A stretch of DNA of 24,167 nucleotides, taken from positions 1 through 24,167 of the forward strand of contig JAOZIG010000161.1 of assembly GCA_026014515.1 (NCBI GenBank), read 5' to 3'. Under the pieces are notes generated by a model. That model was not told the DNA's origin and searched no databases. It saw only the letters and a list, made by a program, of their open reading frames with translations. This DNA is from Candidatus Bathyarchaeota archaeon (GTDB taxonomy: Archaea; Thermoproteota; Bathyarchaeia; TCS64). This document shows, one piece after another, positions 7,464 to 14,953 of the stretch (the stretch's first letter is position 1; every line of letters starts with the position of its first letter). The translations under genes and the position numbers were made by a program.

Positions 7464-9020
7464 GTGGAGGACAACCCACCACTGCCCTCATTATTTAAGA
7501 GCAAGAACCCTGCATACATCTCAATCAGGAGAGGAGCAGCCACGGACTTCGACCTAGACACATATCAACCCATGCCTGTACGCTACGAGCTACGCTATAT
7601 GATGCTCAAACACATCAAGGAAGGCAAAGACCCGCTACCCGACATACAGGGACGAGAAGAAACAAAAAACGATGTAATCAGGGCAGTGCTAAGCGGAAGC
7701 TACCCATACCTCGTAAGCCGAGAAGGCACAGGTAAGACAAGACTAGCTGAAAGCCTAGCAAAGCTACTACCCCCAGTCCCACGAATCAAAGGCTGCCCAT
7801 ACAACTGCGACCCCAAGTGGCCCAAGGAATGGAAGTGTCCAGTCTGTCACGATGAGGAAGACCCTGAAATAGAGTTCATCAGCGGATCAGAGCGATACAG
7901 CAGGATTCAAGGAAACGAGTACACGAATGAGGCCAAAATTCTCGGAGTAAAGGATATTCAAGCGATTATTGGCGGTGATAGCCCCACTGATCCCGGCGCA
8001 TTCATCGGTACTGGTGTCTTGAGGGGAAACCGTGGAGTAGTCTGTGTTGATGAGCTCCCAGCGATCCCAACAAAAGTTCAGGTATTATTCCACCCGATGC
8101 TCCAAGAGAACAGGATTGTACTTGAAGAATACAACTGGGTCAGACCCATCGATATATTTTTCGTGGCAACAGGAAACCCAACTGGTTTCAGCCACGTAAA
8201 CCGCGTCCCAGAGCCACTACTAGACCGTCTCGAACTAATCCACATGGGACTACCAAACGAGTCCGTTGAACGAGAGATCATGTTCAAGGAAGGCTTCAGA
8301 GTCGTGGACGACTTTTTCACTCCTCCAGAGAAACCAGTTGATATCAAACCCCTTGATGTGAATGTGGCGAGCTTCAAACGCCAAGCCTTCGCACCATGGT
8401 GGATCGTGGAGACCGTGGAGAAAACGGTGCGTTATACTCGTGAGTGTCCAAGCATTGAGCGGGGCAGCAGCATCAGGGGCAGCATCAAGAGCCTCGACCA
8501 TGTTTACAGTAGCACTGAGCTACAGGGTGAGTCTGTTGCTGATCTTGCCGATGCAGCAGATGGATTGAAGCTAGCACTAAGAGGCAGGATTAGGATCAGG
8601 GCTGACCTTATCGGGTTTGATGAGAGCCCAAGCGCCTATATGATAAAGAATAATCAGGTGGTTGAGGATGTCCTCTGGTATGCTGCAAGGGATGTTGGTA
8701 AACAGGTTCTCGCCGCACTGGACAATGATCCAGTTACTCTAGCCAAAGAGATCACAGACTACAAAGCTGGATCAGATCTAGCTGATTATCCATCTTTGCA
8801 ATCTGCTGTTGATTATATGCGAGGCTTAAACCCATGGAGCAAACCAGTGCTAGTCAACGACCTAGAGACACTAATCAGGGAACACCCAGAGGCAGTAGAA
8901 CCAAACGTCCTCACAGACTATGTTGACAGCGCCGTCGGGCTTCTAGCCCACACGTTACTAGCCTTGAATCATGTCGAGGAATTAGAGACAGACTTCTATC
9001 TTCCACGTAGGATGAGCTAG
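7464..9020 (+). CDS. AAA+ ATPase, MoxR/Mg-chelatase ChlI-like
   Basis: The 518-residue ATPase has Walker A SREGTGKT at 85-92, Walker B GVVCVDE at 191-197, sensor-1 in FVATGNP (N238) and an arginine-finger candidate in LLDRLEL (R255). Between Walker A and B is a four-cysteine insertion (C111, C115, C125, C128) that should bind zinc; related inserts are known in ChlI-like ATPases. The C-terminal 200 residues are helical. Such ATPases work as hexamers with a VWA-domain partner, either inserting metal or maturing other proteins; this one is directly followed by such a partner. GTG 7464 is the likely start, with a TTTAAT box about 26 nt upstream; ATG 7572 would cut conserved sequence. No porphyrin or cobalamin genes are adjacent, so a true Mg- or cobalt-chelatase role is not supported by context. 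Confidence 0.88.
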   Translation: MEDNPPLPSLFKSKNPAYISIRRGAATDFDLDTYQPMPVRYELRYMMLKHIKEGKDPLPDIQGREETKNDVIRAVLSGSYPYLVSREGTGKTRLAESLAKLLPPVPRIKGCPYNCDPKWPKEWKCPVCHDEEDPEIEFISGSERYSRIQGNEYTNEAKILGVKDIQAIIGGDSPTDPGAFIGTGVLRGNRGVVCVDELPAIPTKVQVLFHPMLQENRIVLEEYNWVRPIDIFFVATGNPTGFSHVNRVPEPLLDRLELIHMGLPNESVEREIMFKEGFRVVDDFFTPPEKPVDIKPLDVNVASFKRQAFAPWWIVETVEKTVRYTRECPSIERGSSIRGSIKSLDHVYSSTELQGESVADLADAADGLKLALRGRIRIRADLIGFDESPSAYMIKNNQVVEDVLWYAARDVGKQVLAALDNDPVTLAKEITDYKAGSDLADYPSLQSAVDYMRGLNPWSKPVLVNDLETLIREHPEAVEPNVLTDYVDSAVGLLAHTLLALNHVEELETDFYLPRRMS

Positions 9021-10229
9021 ATGCAACCCAGTGCCCACAATCCCTGTACAGACATCGACCAGAGTACACTGGACCTGCTACGGGATGTCGCCAAGATGCA
9101 GATGGGCATGGGGCTAGACTATGACTCCCAGTTTATGGAAAAGGCACGTGAGAAAGCCGAGGAAAGATACCGCAAGGCTCAGGACAAAAAGCAACAACTC
9201 ACTGAACGCATCGAGGACATCAAAAAAGAGCAGATCGATGGCGATGTAAAAGAAGAAGACACCATCGAGGCTGACCTAAGCGACTTAGAACGAGAACTCT
9301 CAGAACTAACAAAGGAACAGAAAGGAGTCACCCGGGAAGACTATGATGCTGTACTTGGTGATCTAGAGGAACAGGGGCTGCTTGACGGTAAATCTGAGCG
9401 TCCAAAGCTCACAAGCAAAGGCGCAAAACTCATGGGGCAGGGTCTCCTCAACAAGATACTCATCAGCCTAGAACGCAAGGGACTAGGACCACACAAAATA
9501 GAAGAACTTGGTGAGGGAAGCTGGACAGGTTCCACAAGCAGACCCTATGAGCCCGGAGACCTCTACCACAGAATAGACATCGAACGAACATTGATGGCGA
9601 CAGCTGAGCGTGGAGCACCCTTGAATGCCTTATCCCTCCGAGACTTTCACATACTTGAGCCAAGACACAGCACTGAGTTACATTTCGGGATACTTGTTGA
9701 CCAAAGCGCATCCATGAGAAAGCTAGGCAAGATAGAGGCCGCAAACGAGACCGCTCTAGCCCTATCCGAGTTGATGCGGCTACGGTACCCTGAGGATCGG
9801 CTCAGGGTTTTCACTTTTAGCGAGGAGGTAAGAGAAGTTCAGCCCTGGATGATTACAGCGTCCACTGTTGAGATGAAGTTCACTGATATCAGGGCAGCCC
9901 TCAGGGTCTATAGGAACCGTGTGGCGTATCTTCCGGGAAACAAGCAGGTTCACTTGATCACTGATTCAGCGCCCAACTTCCTTGATGATGAGTTTGTTGG
10001 GTTCCATAAGGCAGCCGAAGCTGTTATCCAAGAGGCTAGGTTGTACAGGCGGGATGGTATTATCCTTAACGTGATTATGCTGGATACTGATGAGAACCTA
10101 CGGGAACTCGCACAGGCATTAGCTAAAGAGAATCTTGGCCGGGTTGCTTATGTTGATGTTGAGAATTTGGGGGAAGCCCTCGTTGAGGACTACATCTCCT
10201 CTAAGAGGGAGCTACTGCGTGGAGGATAG
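9021..10229 (+). CDS. VWA-domain partner of the AAA+ ATPase (ChlD/CoxE-like)
   Basis: The 402-residue protein begins immediately after the ATPase stop codon, with a GGATGA ribosome-binding site in the end of that gene, so they form an operon. Residues about 38-105 form a highly charged coiled coil. Residues about 105-215 are a linker with a winged-helix-like part. The von Willebrand A domain (about 218-395) carries the MIDAS motif DQSAS (D227, S229, S231), with a further metal-ligand candidate in the VHLITDSAP strand. In MoxR/ChlI-VWA pairs the VWA protein presents the substrate to the ATPase ring. It has no membrane segment and should act in the cytosol. The client of this pair is unknown. 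Confidence 0.85.
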   Translation: MQPSAHNPCTDIDQSTLDLLRDVAKMQMGMGLDYDSQFMEKAREKAEERYRKAQDKKQQLTERIEDIKKEQIDGDVKEEDTIEADLSDLERELSELTKEQKGVTREDYDAVLGDLEEQGLLDGKSERPKLTSKGAKLMGQGLLNKILISLERKGLGPHKIEELGEGSWTGSTSRPYEPGDLYHRIDIERTLMATAERGAPLNALSLRDFHILEPRHSTELHFGILVDQSASMRKLGKIEAANETALALSELMRLRYPEDRLRVFTFSEEVREVQPWMITASTVEMKFTDIRAALRVYRNRVAYLPGNKQVHLITDSAPNFLDDEFVGFHKAAEAVIQEARLYRRDGIILNVIMLDTDENLRELAQALAKENLGRVAYVDVENLGEALVEDYISSKRELLRGG

Positions 10230-10232
10230 CCC

Positions 10233-10284
10233 CGTGGCGGTGTTCATCTCCTTCCCCTTTTTATTAGACGCCCCTGCCGCCACG
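10233..10284. terminator. Long inverted repeat and T-run after the AAA+/VWA operon
   Basis: CGTGGCGG (10233-10240) and CCGCCACG (10277-10284) can pair over a 36-nt loop that contains a CCCCTTTTTATT run (about 10255-10266). The T-run may itself end transcription, as in many archaea. The rest of the spacer to 10389 holds only a TAATAAAAG box and an orphan AGGAGG. Confidence 0.4.
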
Positions 10285-10389
10285 AGCTAAACACACCTTA
10301 TCACTTGTAATAAAAGGGTTTCAGGAGGATTGATCACGAGACTAAGAATATAGAGAAAATCTGTTTTCATATCATAGAATCATGTTCCA

Positions 10390-10878
10390 TTAAGCCAGCG
10401 TCGCTGGACGCCGGTGATGATAACGCATATCCCACTTAATAGACTCACCAACACTCCACAGGAAAATACTGGCTGTACCGGGACCAACACGCTTGAAACG
10501 TGAACCCAACCTCTTCACGATATACTCATAATTGTTTCCCTTATCCATGCTGTCAAGCCACTTCTGGAAGCCTCCAAACTCCTTCTTGATACGAAGGAAC
10601 TCCTCAGCGTTTTGAATGGTTGCCATAATCTTCTGTTTGTTCCGGATGATACCAGCATCAGACTTGAGACGCTCCTGATCCTCCAACCCATAAGCAGCTA
10701 TCTTCTCGATATCAAAGCCATCAAACGCCTTCTCAAAGTTGGGCCACTTGTTTGCAATCATAACCCAGTTGAGTCCGCCCTCGAAGATGCACCTTGTAAG
10801 GTTCTCAAAGTATTGTTTGTCTGTTGTTGGTCGTGTGTCCGTGAAGACCCAATCAGGCATTTCCCGTTCTTCACTCAT
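10390..10878 (-). CDS. DNA-3-methyladenine glycosylase I (Tag)-like protein
   Basis: The 162-residue product resembles Tag, the base-excision enzyme that removes 3-methyladenine. The core EGGLNW (E33-W38) matches the conserved catalytic-site block, followed by the helix-hairpin region DAGIIRNKQKIMATIQNA and by RLGSRFKRVGPGTASIFLW in place of the last helices. The N- and C-terminal Cys/His residues that form the zinc clasp of bacterial Tag are absent, and the protein is about 25 residues shorter. ATG 10878 is chosen because GAGGATCAACC precedes it; an upstream frame to 10938 would cross the divergent promoter. It faces away from the GGT-family gene, with which it shares a 62-bp spacer. DNA repair is likely, but the exact lesion is uncertain. 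Confidence 0.75.
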   Translation of the reverse strand: MSEEREMPDWVFTDTRPTTDKQYFENLTRCIFEGGLNWVMIANKWPNFEKAFDGFDIEKIAAYGLEDQERLKSDAGIIRNKQKIMATIQNAEEFLRIKKEFGGFQKWLDSMDKGNNYEYIVKRLGSRFKRVGPGTASIFLWSVGESIKWDMRYHHRRPATLA

Positions 10879-10882
10879 GGTT

Positions 10883-10936
10883 GATCCTCTGCTTCTAGGG
10901 TTTTTGAAGCTTTTTAGCCTTGAACAACAGAGGATC
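10883..10936. repeat. 9-bp perfect inverted repeat over both ribosome-binding sites
   Basis: GATCCTCTG (10883-10891) and CAGAGGATC (10928-10936) are exact reverse complements, 36 nt apart, between the divergent Tag-like and GGT-family genes. Each arm contains the GAGG ribosome-binding site of the gene on its side, about 5-7 nt from the start codon. It may be an operator, or simply two strong sites sharing context. Confidence 0.6.
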
Positions 10937-10940
10937 ATTT

Positions 10941-12548
10941 ATGGAGCCACGGCAGGGACCAAAAGAGATCGTATCAGGAAAACACGGTGTAGTGAGCAGC
11001 AGCCATCCATGTGTCAGCGAGATAATGATTGATGTACTACGGAAGGGTGGGAACGCGGTGGATGCCGCGGTTGCTGGTAGCCTAGCTGGACCCGTCTATG
11101 AGCCCCACATGACCACAATAAGCGGTACCGTGAGCTTCCTCTACTGGGACGCAGCATCTGAGAAAAGCTACTTCATGGACGCCTCACCCATTCTCCCAGA
11201 TGAATTAGCACCATTCTGTCCACACCCATATGCACCTACTACAGCAGCGGCGATCCCTGGGTCCTCTGCTGGTCTAAAGTCTATGCTTGAACGATTTGGC
11301 TCAAAGAAGTGGAGTGAACTCACACAACCTGCGATAAAGGCGGCACGTGAAGGTCACACTGTTACTAGTTGGGAGTATGCCTTGCTTTATGGTGGAACCG
11401 GGGGAAGGTCAAACACCCTTGAGGGACGAACTTTTTTCCCCAGCGGCAGACAACATTATGCTCCTGATGGGTTTCAGGTACCTGTCGGTGAGCTTTGGAG
11501 ACGCCCAGACTTAGCTAAGACGCTTGAAGCATCGGTAGTTGAAGGTCCAGACTACTTCCTAAGCGGAGAATGGGCGAAGCGGTTGGTTGGGGAGGCTAAC
11601 AGTCTCGGCTGGATGATCACCATTGATGATGTGGCTGGCTATACGCCCATTTGGGTTGATCCTACAAAGACCCGGTACAAGGGGGACGAGATCATTGGTA
11701 TTCCTCCGCCTCAACGTGGAGGCTTCTATACCGGTTTTCTCTTCGGCGTCATGGAGCATTTCAACCTAGATCATTATACTGAGTCCGCTGAGGCTCTTGC
11801 CTTGATGGCTTGGGTGCTTAGACGAGCCCACTATGACCGTAACCTCATCCACGACCCAGACTATTATGAGACCCCCATTGATACCCTACTCAGCGACAGC
11901 TACCATACGGTAATCGCGGAACTCTGGAAACACAGTAGACCCCAAAGAGACCTCACAGGGTACCTTGAACGTACCCACAGTAAATCTGCCCAAAGAGGTT
12001 CTCTTCCCTCAACAGGGCATGTTCCCCATGATAGCTGCGAGTTAAGCATCGTGGATGCTGAGGGTAACTGGGTTCAGATGATGGAAACAAGCGGAGGAGG
12101 AATACCTGGAGTAGTTGTTGACGGTGTACCCGGTAGCGGCATCGGTTGGGAGAGATATGCCTTGGTTGAACCCGGTGGAAGGACACAACATGCCATAGCA
12201 AACACGATGGTTACGCGTGATGGGGTGCCATGGATGTGTCTCGGTAGCCCTGGAGACTGTATTTTTACTGTTCCACAGGTTCTATACAGTATACTTGAGC
12301 ATGGCTGGGATCACTATGCTGCTATTGATGCCCCCCGGTTCTGGCCTATTAGGGACGACTGGACCCTAGAAGTAGAAAACAGAATCAGCTCTAAGGTTGT
12401 CAGTGACCTAAAACAGATGGGTATAATGCCCAGACCCCTCGGGGAGTATCATTGGGCTATGGGTAGTATGCAGACTGTGTGGCGAGAGGGTGACTTGTTG
12501 AGGGGTACGGCTGATCCAAGACGTCTTGGTGTAGCTCTAGGCTACTAG
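10941..12548 (+). CDS. Gamma-glutamyltransferase-family (Ntn hydrolase) protein
   Basis: The 535-residue protein has the GGT fold signatures: GGNAVDAAVAG near the N-terminus, AAIPGSSAGLKSMLERFG for the substrate loop, and LGSPGDCIFTVPQVL matching the conserved SPGG region. GGT enzymes are autoprocessed, and the new N-terminal Thr of the small subunit is the nucleophile that transfers or hydrolyses gamma-glutamyl groups. Here the aligned block reads HDSCELSIVD, so S365 replaces the usual Thr. Processing before this serine would give subunits of about 364 and 171 residues. No signal peptide is present, so it is probably cytosolic. ATG 10941 is preferred over TTG 10920 because GAGG lies at 10930-10933. 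It may use a substrate other than glutathione. The stop codon is shared with the convergent gene in CTAG. Confidence 0.82.
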   Translation: MEPRQGPKEIVSGKHGVVSSSHPCVSEIMIDVLRKGGNAVDAAVAGSLAGPVYEPHMTTISGTVSFLYWDAASEKSYFMDASPILPDELAPFCPHPYAPTTAAAIPGSSAGLKSMLERFGSKKWSELTQPAIKAAREGHTVTSWEYALLYGGTGGRSNTLEGRTFFPSGRQHYAPDGFQVPVGELWRRPDLAKTLEASVVEGPDYFLSGEWAKRLVGEANSLGWMITIDDVAGYTPIWVDPTKTRYKGDEIIGIPPPQRGGFYTGFLFGVMEHFNLDHYTESAEALALMAWVLRRAHYDRNLIHDPDYYETPIDTLLSDSYHTVIAELWKHSRPQRDLTGYLERTHSKSAQRGSLPSTGHVPHDSCELSIVDAEGNWVQMMETSGGGIPGVVVDGVPGSGIGWERYALVEPGGRTQHAIANTMVTRDGVPWMCLGSPGDCIFTVPQVLYSILEHGWDHYAAIDAPRFWPIRDDWTLEVENRISSKVVSDLKQMGIMPRPLGEYHWAMGSMQTVWREGDLLRGTADPRRLGVALGY

Positions 12549-13567
12549 TGTCTGTGGATGGCGATTATATCGCTGAGGAGTCCGTGGGCTGTGCCTAGTC
12601 CACCTGCTCCTCCGCCGATGACTGTTACCTCTTCGAGTCCATCAGTCATCACTGTTATGGCGTTCAGTGTTCCATTCACGTTAGCCAGAGGATCTGACAA
12701 CGGTAGCCAAGTTGGAGCTACCTTAGCTTTCACAACCCCGTCCTCCATGTATGCCTCAGCGATGAGCTTGATCCGCTTTTCCTCGGCCTTTGCTGCCTCA
12801 ACATCCTCCATGGTGATGCCTGTGATCCCTGTTCTTTCAACATCACTTGACCTCAAATCGCCTCCCAGTACAACGTTACCTAGAATCATGATCTTTGCTA
12901 CAGCATCCCAGCCATCCACATCAGCGGTTGGGTCCGCCTCCGCGTATCCGAGACGTTGAGCCTCCACTAGAGCATCCTCATAGGGTCTGCCTTGCTCCAT
13001 CTCGGCTAGAATATAGTTCGTAGTACCATTGATGATGCCTTTGACGCTTGTAATCTTGTGCCCCGCTAGGCTCTCAGTCGAGAAGTTTATCGCCGGTGTA
13101 CCGCTGAGAACAGTGGACTCGATCCTGAACTGGACTCCATTCTCAAGTGCCAGCTTTTGAAGCTCATTGTATGCAAGAGCTGCTGGGCCTTTGTTGCTTG
13201 TGACAACATGTTTTCCCTTGCTTAGGGCTGCCTTGACGTAGCTTAGTGTTGGTTCGCCTGTCTTGATGTTGGTTATTGTGGCTTCTGCTATGATCTGGGC
13301 GTTTGTCTCAGTGATGATCTCCATGCTGCTCAAGCCTTTGATACCTTTTGGGTAGGATTCGAGGTTTCCTGTCTCGTTAAAGACCTCAAGCAGTTCTTCC
13401 AAGTCGAGTCCTTCTGAGTCGTATATGCTGCCTTTGCTGCGTCCACTGATGGCTACCAGTTTTGCGTCAAGTCCATAGCGTTCCTTGAGCCAGTCATGTT
13501 TGTCTCTGATGGTCTCTGCTAGGCTTTTTCCTACTGCGCCGAAGCCGATCAAGGCGATGTTGGTCAT
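12545..13567 (-). CDS. hom: Homoserine dehydrogenase
   Basis: This enzyme reduces aspartate semialdehyde to homoserine with NAD(P)H, the branch point to threonine, methionine and isoleucine. The 340-residue protein has the Rossmann motif GFGAVGKS (8-15), then ATITNIKTG, HVVTSNKGPAALAY, the domain signature GIINGTTNYILAEM and the catalytic-region block GYAEADPTADVDGWDAVAK. It ends without an ACT domain, so no threonine feedback domain is present. A TATA-like box at 13594-13600 is centred about 30 nt from ATG 13567 and only 21 nt from ATG 13576, which favours the shorter start; nine extra bases would add MRE. No other threonine or methionine genes are adjacent. Confidence 0.93.
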   Translation of the reverse strand: MTNIALIGFGAVGKSLAETIRDKHDWLKERYGLDAKLVAISGRSKGSIYDSEGLDLEELLEVFNETGNLESYPKGIKGLSSMEIITETNAQIIAEATITNIKTGEPTLSYVKAALSKGKHVVTSNKGPAALAYNELQKLALENGVQFRIESTVLSGTPAINFSTESLAGHKITSVKGIINGTTNYILAEMEQGRPYEDALVEAQRLGYAEADPTADVDGWDAVAKIMILGNVVLGGDLRSSDVERTGITGITMEDVEAAKAEEKRIKLIAEAYMEDGVVKAKVAPTWLPLSDPLANVNGTLNAITVMTDGLEEVTVIGGGAGGLGTAHGLLSDIIAIHRH

Positions 13568-13593
13568 TTCTCTCATTGGTGGCGGAGGGTCTC

Positions 13594-13600
13594 TATAATA
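13594..13600 (-). promoter_or_regulatory. TATA box of hom
   Basis: TATTATA read on the minus strand. Its spacing to the first ATG codons predicts a leaderless hom transcript, so no riboswitch in the hom leader should be expected. Confidence 0.5.
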
Positions 13601-13640
13601 GGTATTGTCTCTTTTTTTTGGTAGGCTTGTTTATAAGAAG

Positions 13641-13722
13641 AGGAGGGGTGCAGCCTCAACTTAGGGGGCTCCCGCAAGCGGTCAGCCCATACCTAGTGTG
13701 GAGACTGCTAAGTTCCTCAAAA
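13641..13722 (+). ncRNA. Candidate structured RNA
   Basis: A GC-rich island stands out in an AT-rich gap. AACTTAG (13658-13664) pairs perfectly with CTAAGTT (13708-13714) and encloses GGGCT/AGCCC (13666-13670 with 13684-13688) and a CCGC/GCGG tip. GCAGCCTC (13650-13657) can pair with GAGACTGC (13701-13708) with one mismatch, which would form a pseudoknot or an alternative fold. TTTATAA at 13630-13636 lies about 26 nt upstream of the outer stem, so a rightward RNA would begin almost exactly at AACTTAG. It matches no RNA family I recognise; I checked by eye for 5S, SRP, RNase P, SAM-I and box C/D motifs. The strand is uncertain, because a leftward TATA candidate also exists at 13748-13756. No protein frame of note overlaps it. 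Confidence 0.4.
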
Positions 13723-13810
13723 AAATCTATTTCTGGTGATATTTAAGATTTATAGTTTTTAATGTATATAATGTTCTATATATTTTTGTTAAGAGTTATT
13801 ATTTCCATCA

Positions 13811-13872
13811 AATAATATGGGACACTGTTCCACATATTATTACATGTAAATAGAACAAGCATAATGTAATAA
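13811..13872. promoter_or_regulatory. Two AT-rich dyads upstream of the zinc-ribbon membrane gene
   Basis: AATAATATG (13811-13819) pairs with CATATTATT (13833-13841) around a centre that is itself partly symmetric (GGA...TCC). TTATTACAT (13837-13845) pairs with ATGTAATAA (13864-13872). The dyads share their middle arm. The remainder of the 13568-13925 gap is AT-rich and, apart from the candidate RNA at 13641-13722, has no gene I can support. They could be operators for the gene at 13926, whose TATAAAG box lies at 13893-13899. Confidence 0.4.
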
Positions 13873-13925
13873 CGAGTACAGAGTAAGGTTTGTATAAAGG
13901 TCCGCCTAAATCAATGTTGAAGCAA

Positions 13926-14225
13926 ATGGTATACTGTACAAAATGCGGAACAGAAAACGATGAAGACGCACAGGAATGCAAAAACTGCGGAGCAGCCCTA
14001 AAACCATCCAACTACAGTTACAGGCGAAGCGACTGGGACATGGACCGCGACTGGTTTAGGGGAAGACGGTATAACTGGTCCGTACTATTCGGGTTATTCC
14101 TCATAATCATGGGGGCATCAAGCCTACTGGAGGATATATTCTGGTGGATGAGCTTTGATTTCCTCTGGCCAGTGTTCATAATGGCTATCGGTGTGCTCAT
14201 CGTGACAAACTCGATGAAACGATAA
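13926..14225 (+). CDS. Zinc-ribbon protein with two membrane helices
   Basis: The 99-residue protein starts with a zinc ribbon (C4, C7, C18, C21: CTKC and CKNC), continues with a basic and aromatic linker (about 30-50), and ends with two hydrophobic helices (about 52-67 and 78-94) of the LiaI/LiaF-like transmembrane type, including FGLFLIIMGASSLL and LWPVFIMAIGVLIV. Proteins of this kind are widespread small membrane proteins of unknown function, some tied to envelope-stress sensing in bacteria. ATG 13926 is preferred, since the zinc ribbon starts there and a TATAAAG box lies about 30 nt upstream; ATG 13914 is possible and the earlier TTG 13890 unlikely. The dyads upstream suggest specific regulation. 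Confidence 0.75.
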   Translation: MVYCTKCGTENDEDAQECKNCGAALKPSNYSYRRSDWDMDRDWFRGRRYNWSVLFGLFLIIMGASSLLEDIFWWMSFDFLWPVFIMAIGVLIVTNSMKR

Positions 14226-14230
14226 CCCCA

Positions 14231-14953
14231 TTACCCTGTTTCTTGTTGCCTAATACGCTCATAAAGCACAATACTAGCAGCAACGCTCACATTCAATGAA
14301 TCAAGCTTTCCCTTCATCGGAATACTGACAACGCTATCACATTTTCCCAGCAGGGTAGGGTTGATTCCCCTGTCCTCGCCGCCGAGAACAATAGCTACTG
14401 CCCCGTTTAGCTTCTCCTCATAATAGGGCTTGGTGCCAGATGCGTCTACACCGATTACCCTGAGTCCCTCGTCCTGCATCTGTTTGATGGCTGGGTAGAG
14501 GTTGGTCTGCCAGACAGGCACATTGAGGCTTGCACCCATGCTTACCCTGTGAACCGTGTTGTTTACCTCGGCTGAGCCCTTCTTGGGGATCAATATGCCG
14601 TCTACTCCTGCGCCTTCACTGGTCCTGATGATGGCTCCTAGGTTATGGGGGTCTTGAACCTGATCAAGGATCAACACGCATACTTCCTTGCCTGTTTCTT
14701 GGAGTACCTTGCTTAGGCTCCAGTTCACGTTGGTCTGGGCATAGCCTATGACTCCCTGATGGTTGCCTGTTGTGCTGAGGCGCTCCATCTGTTTGCGTTT
14801 GATTAGCTCTACTTTGACGCCTTTCTTGCGGGCGAGGTCTGTGATCTGTTTGATCTTTGCGTCATCATCGTGTCCGTATTCGAGTTTTATGCTTAGTACT
14901 AGTCCTTGTTTGAGGGCCTCGTAGACTGGGTTGCGTCCTTCAAGCTGTATCAT
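14231..14953 (-). CDS. SPOUT 2'-O-ribose RNA methyltransferase, TrmH/RlmB-like
   Basis: The 240-residue enzyme should methylate a ribose 2'-OH in rRNA or tRNA using S-adenosylmethionine. An N-terminal L30e-like substrate domain (about 1-75, beginning LEGRNPVYEALKQG) is followed by the SPOUT domain with its three motifs: NLGAIIRTSEGAG (motif 1), IVLGGEDRGI (motif 2) and LDSLNVSVAASIVLYE (motif 3), which form the trefoil-knot cofactor site. The layout matches bacterial RlmB, which modifies a guanosine in 23S rRNA; in archaea the target is not certain. A perfect hairpin and a five-codon mini-ORF overlap its ATG 14953. It is convergent with the zinc-ribbon membrane gene. Confidence 0.9.
   Translation of the reverse strand: MIQLEGRNPVYEALKQGLVLSIKLEYGHDDDAKIKQITDLARKKGVKVELIKRKQMERLSTTGNHQGVIGYAQTNVNWSLSKVLQETGKEVCVLILDQVQDPHNLGAIIRTSEGAGVDGILIPKKGSAEVNNTVHRVSMGASLNVPVWQTNLYPAIKQMQDEGLRVIGVDASGTKPYYEEKLNGAVAIVLGGEDRGINPTLLGKCDSVVSIPMKGKLDSLNVSVAASIVLYERIRQQETG

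Noticed and set aside
7464..10229. Mg-chelatase or cobalt-chelatase subunits for chlorophyll or cobalamin synthesis.
   Set aside because: The ATPase and VWA proteins resemble ChlI/ChlD, but no large chelatase subunit or tetrapyrrole gene is nearby; the more general MoxR-VWA call is safer.
10323..10353. AGGAGG followed by TTG and a seven-codon frame in the spacer after the VWA gene.
   Set aside because: The start would be only one base from the ribosome-binding site and the frame ends at once; it may be chance or a remnant.
13641..13722. SAM or other riboswitch controlling homoserine dehydrogenase.
   Set aside because: hom appears leaderless with a TATA box at 13594-13600, so the element would not be in its mRNA, and no SAM-riboswitch core motif is present.
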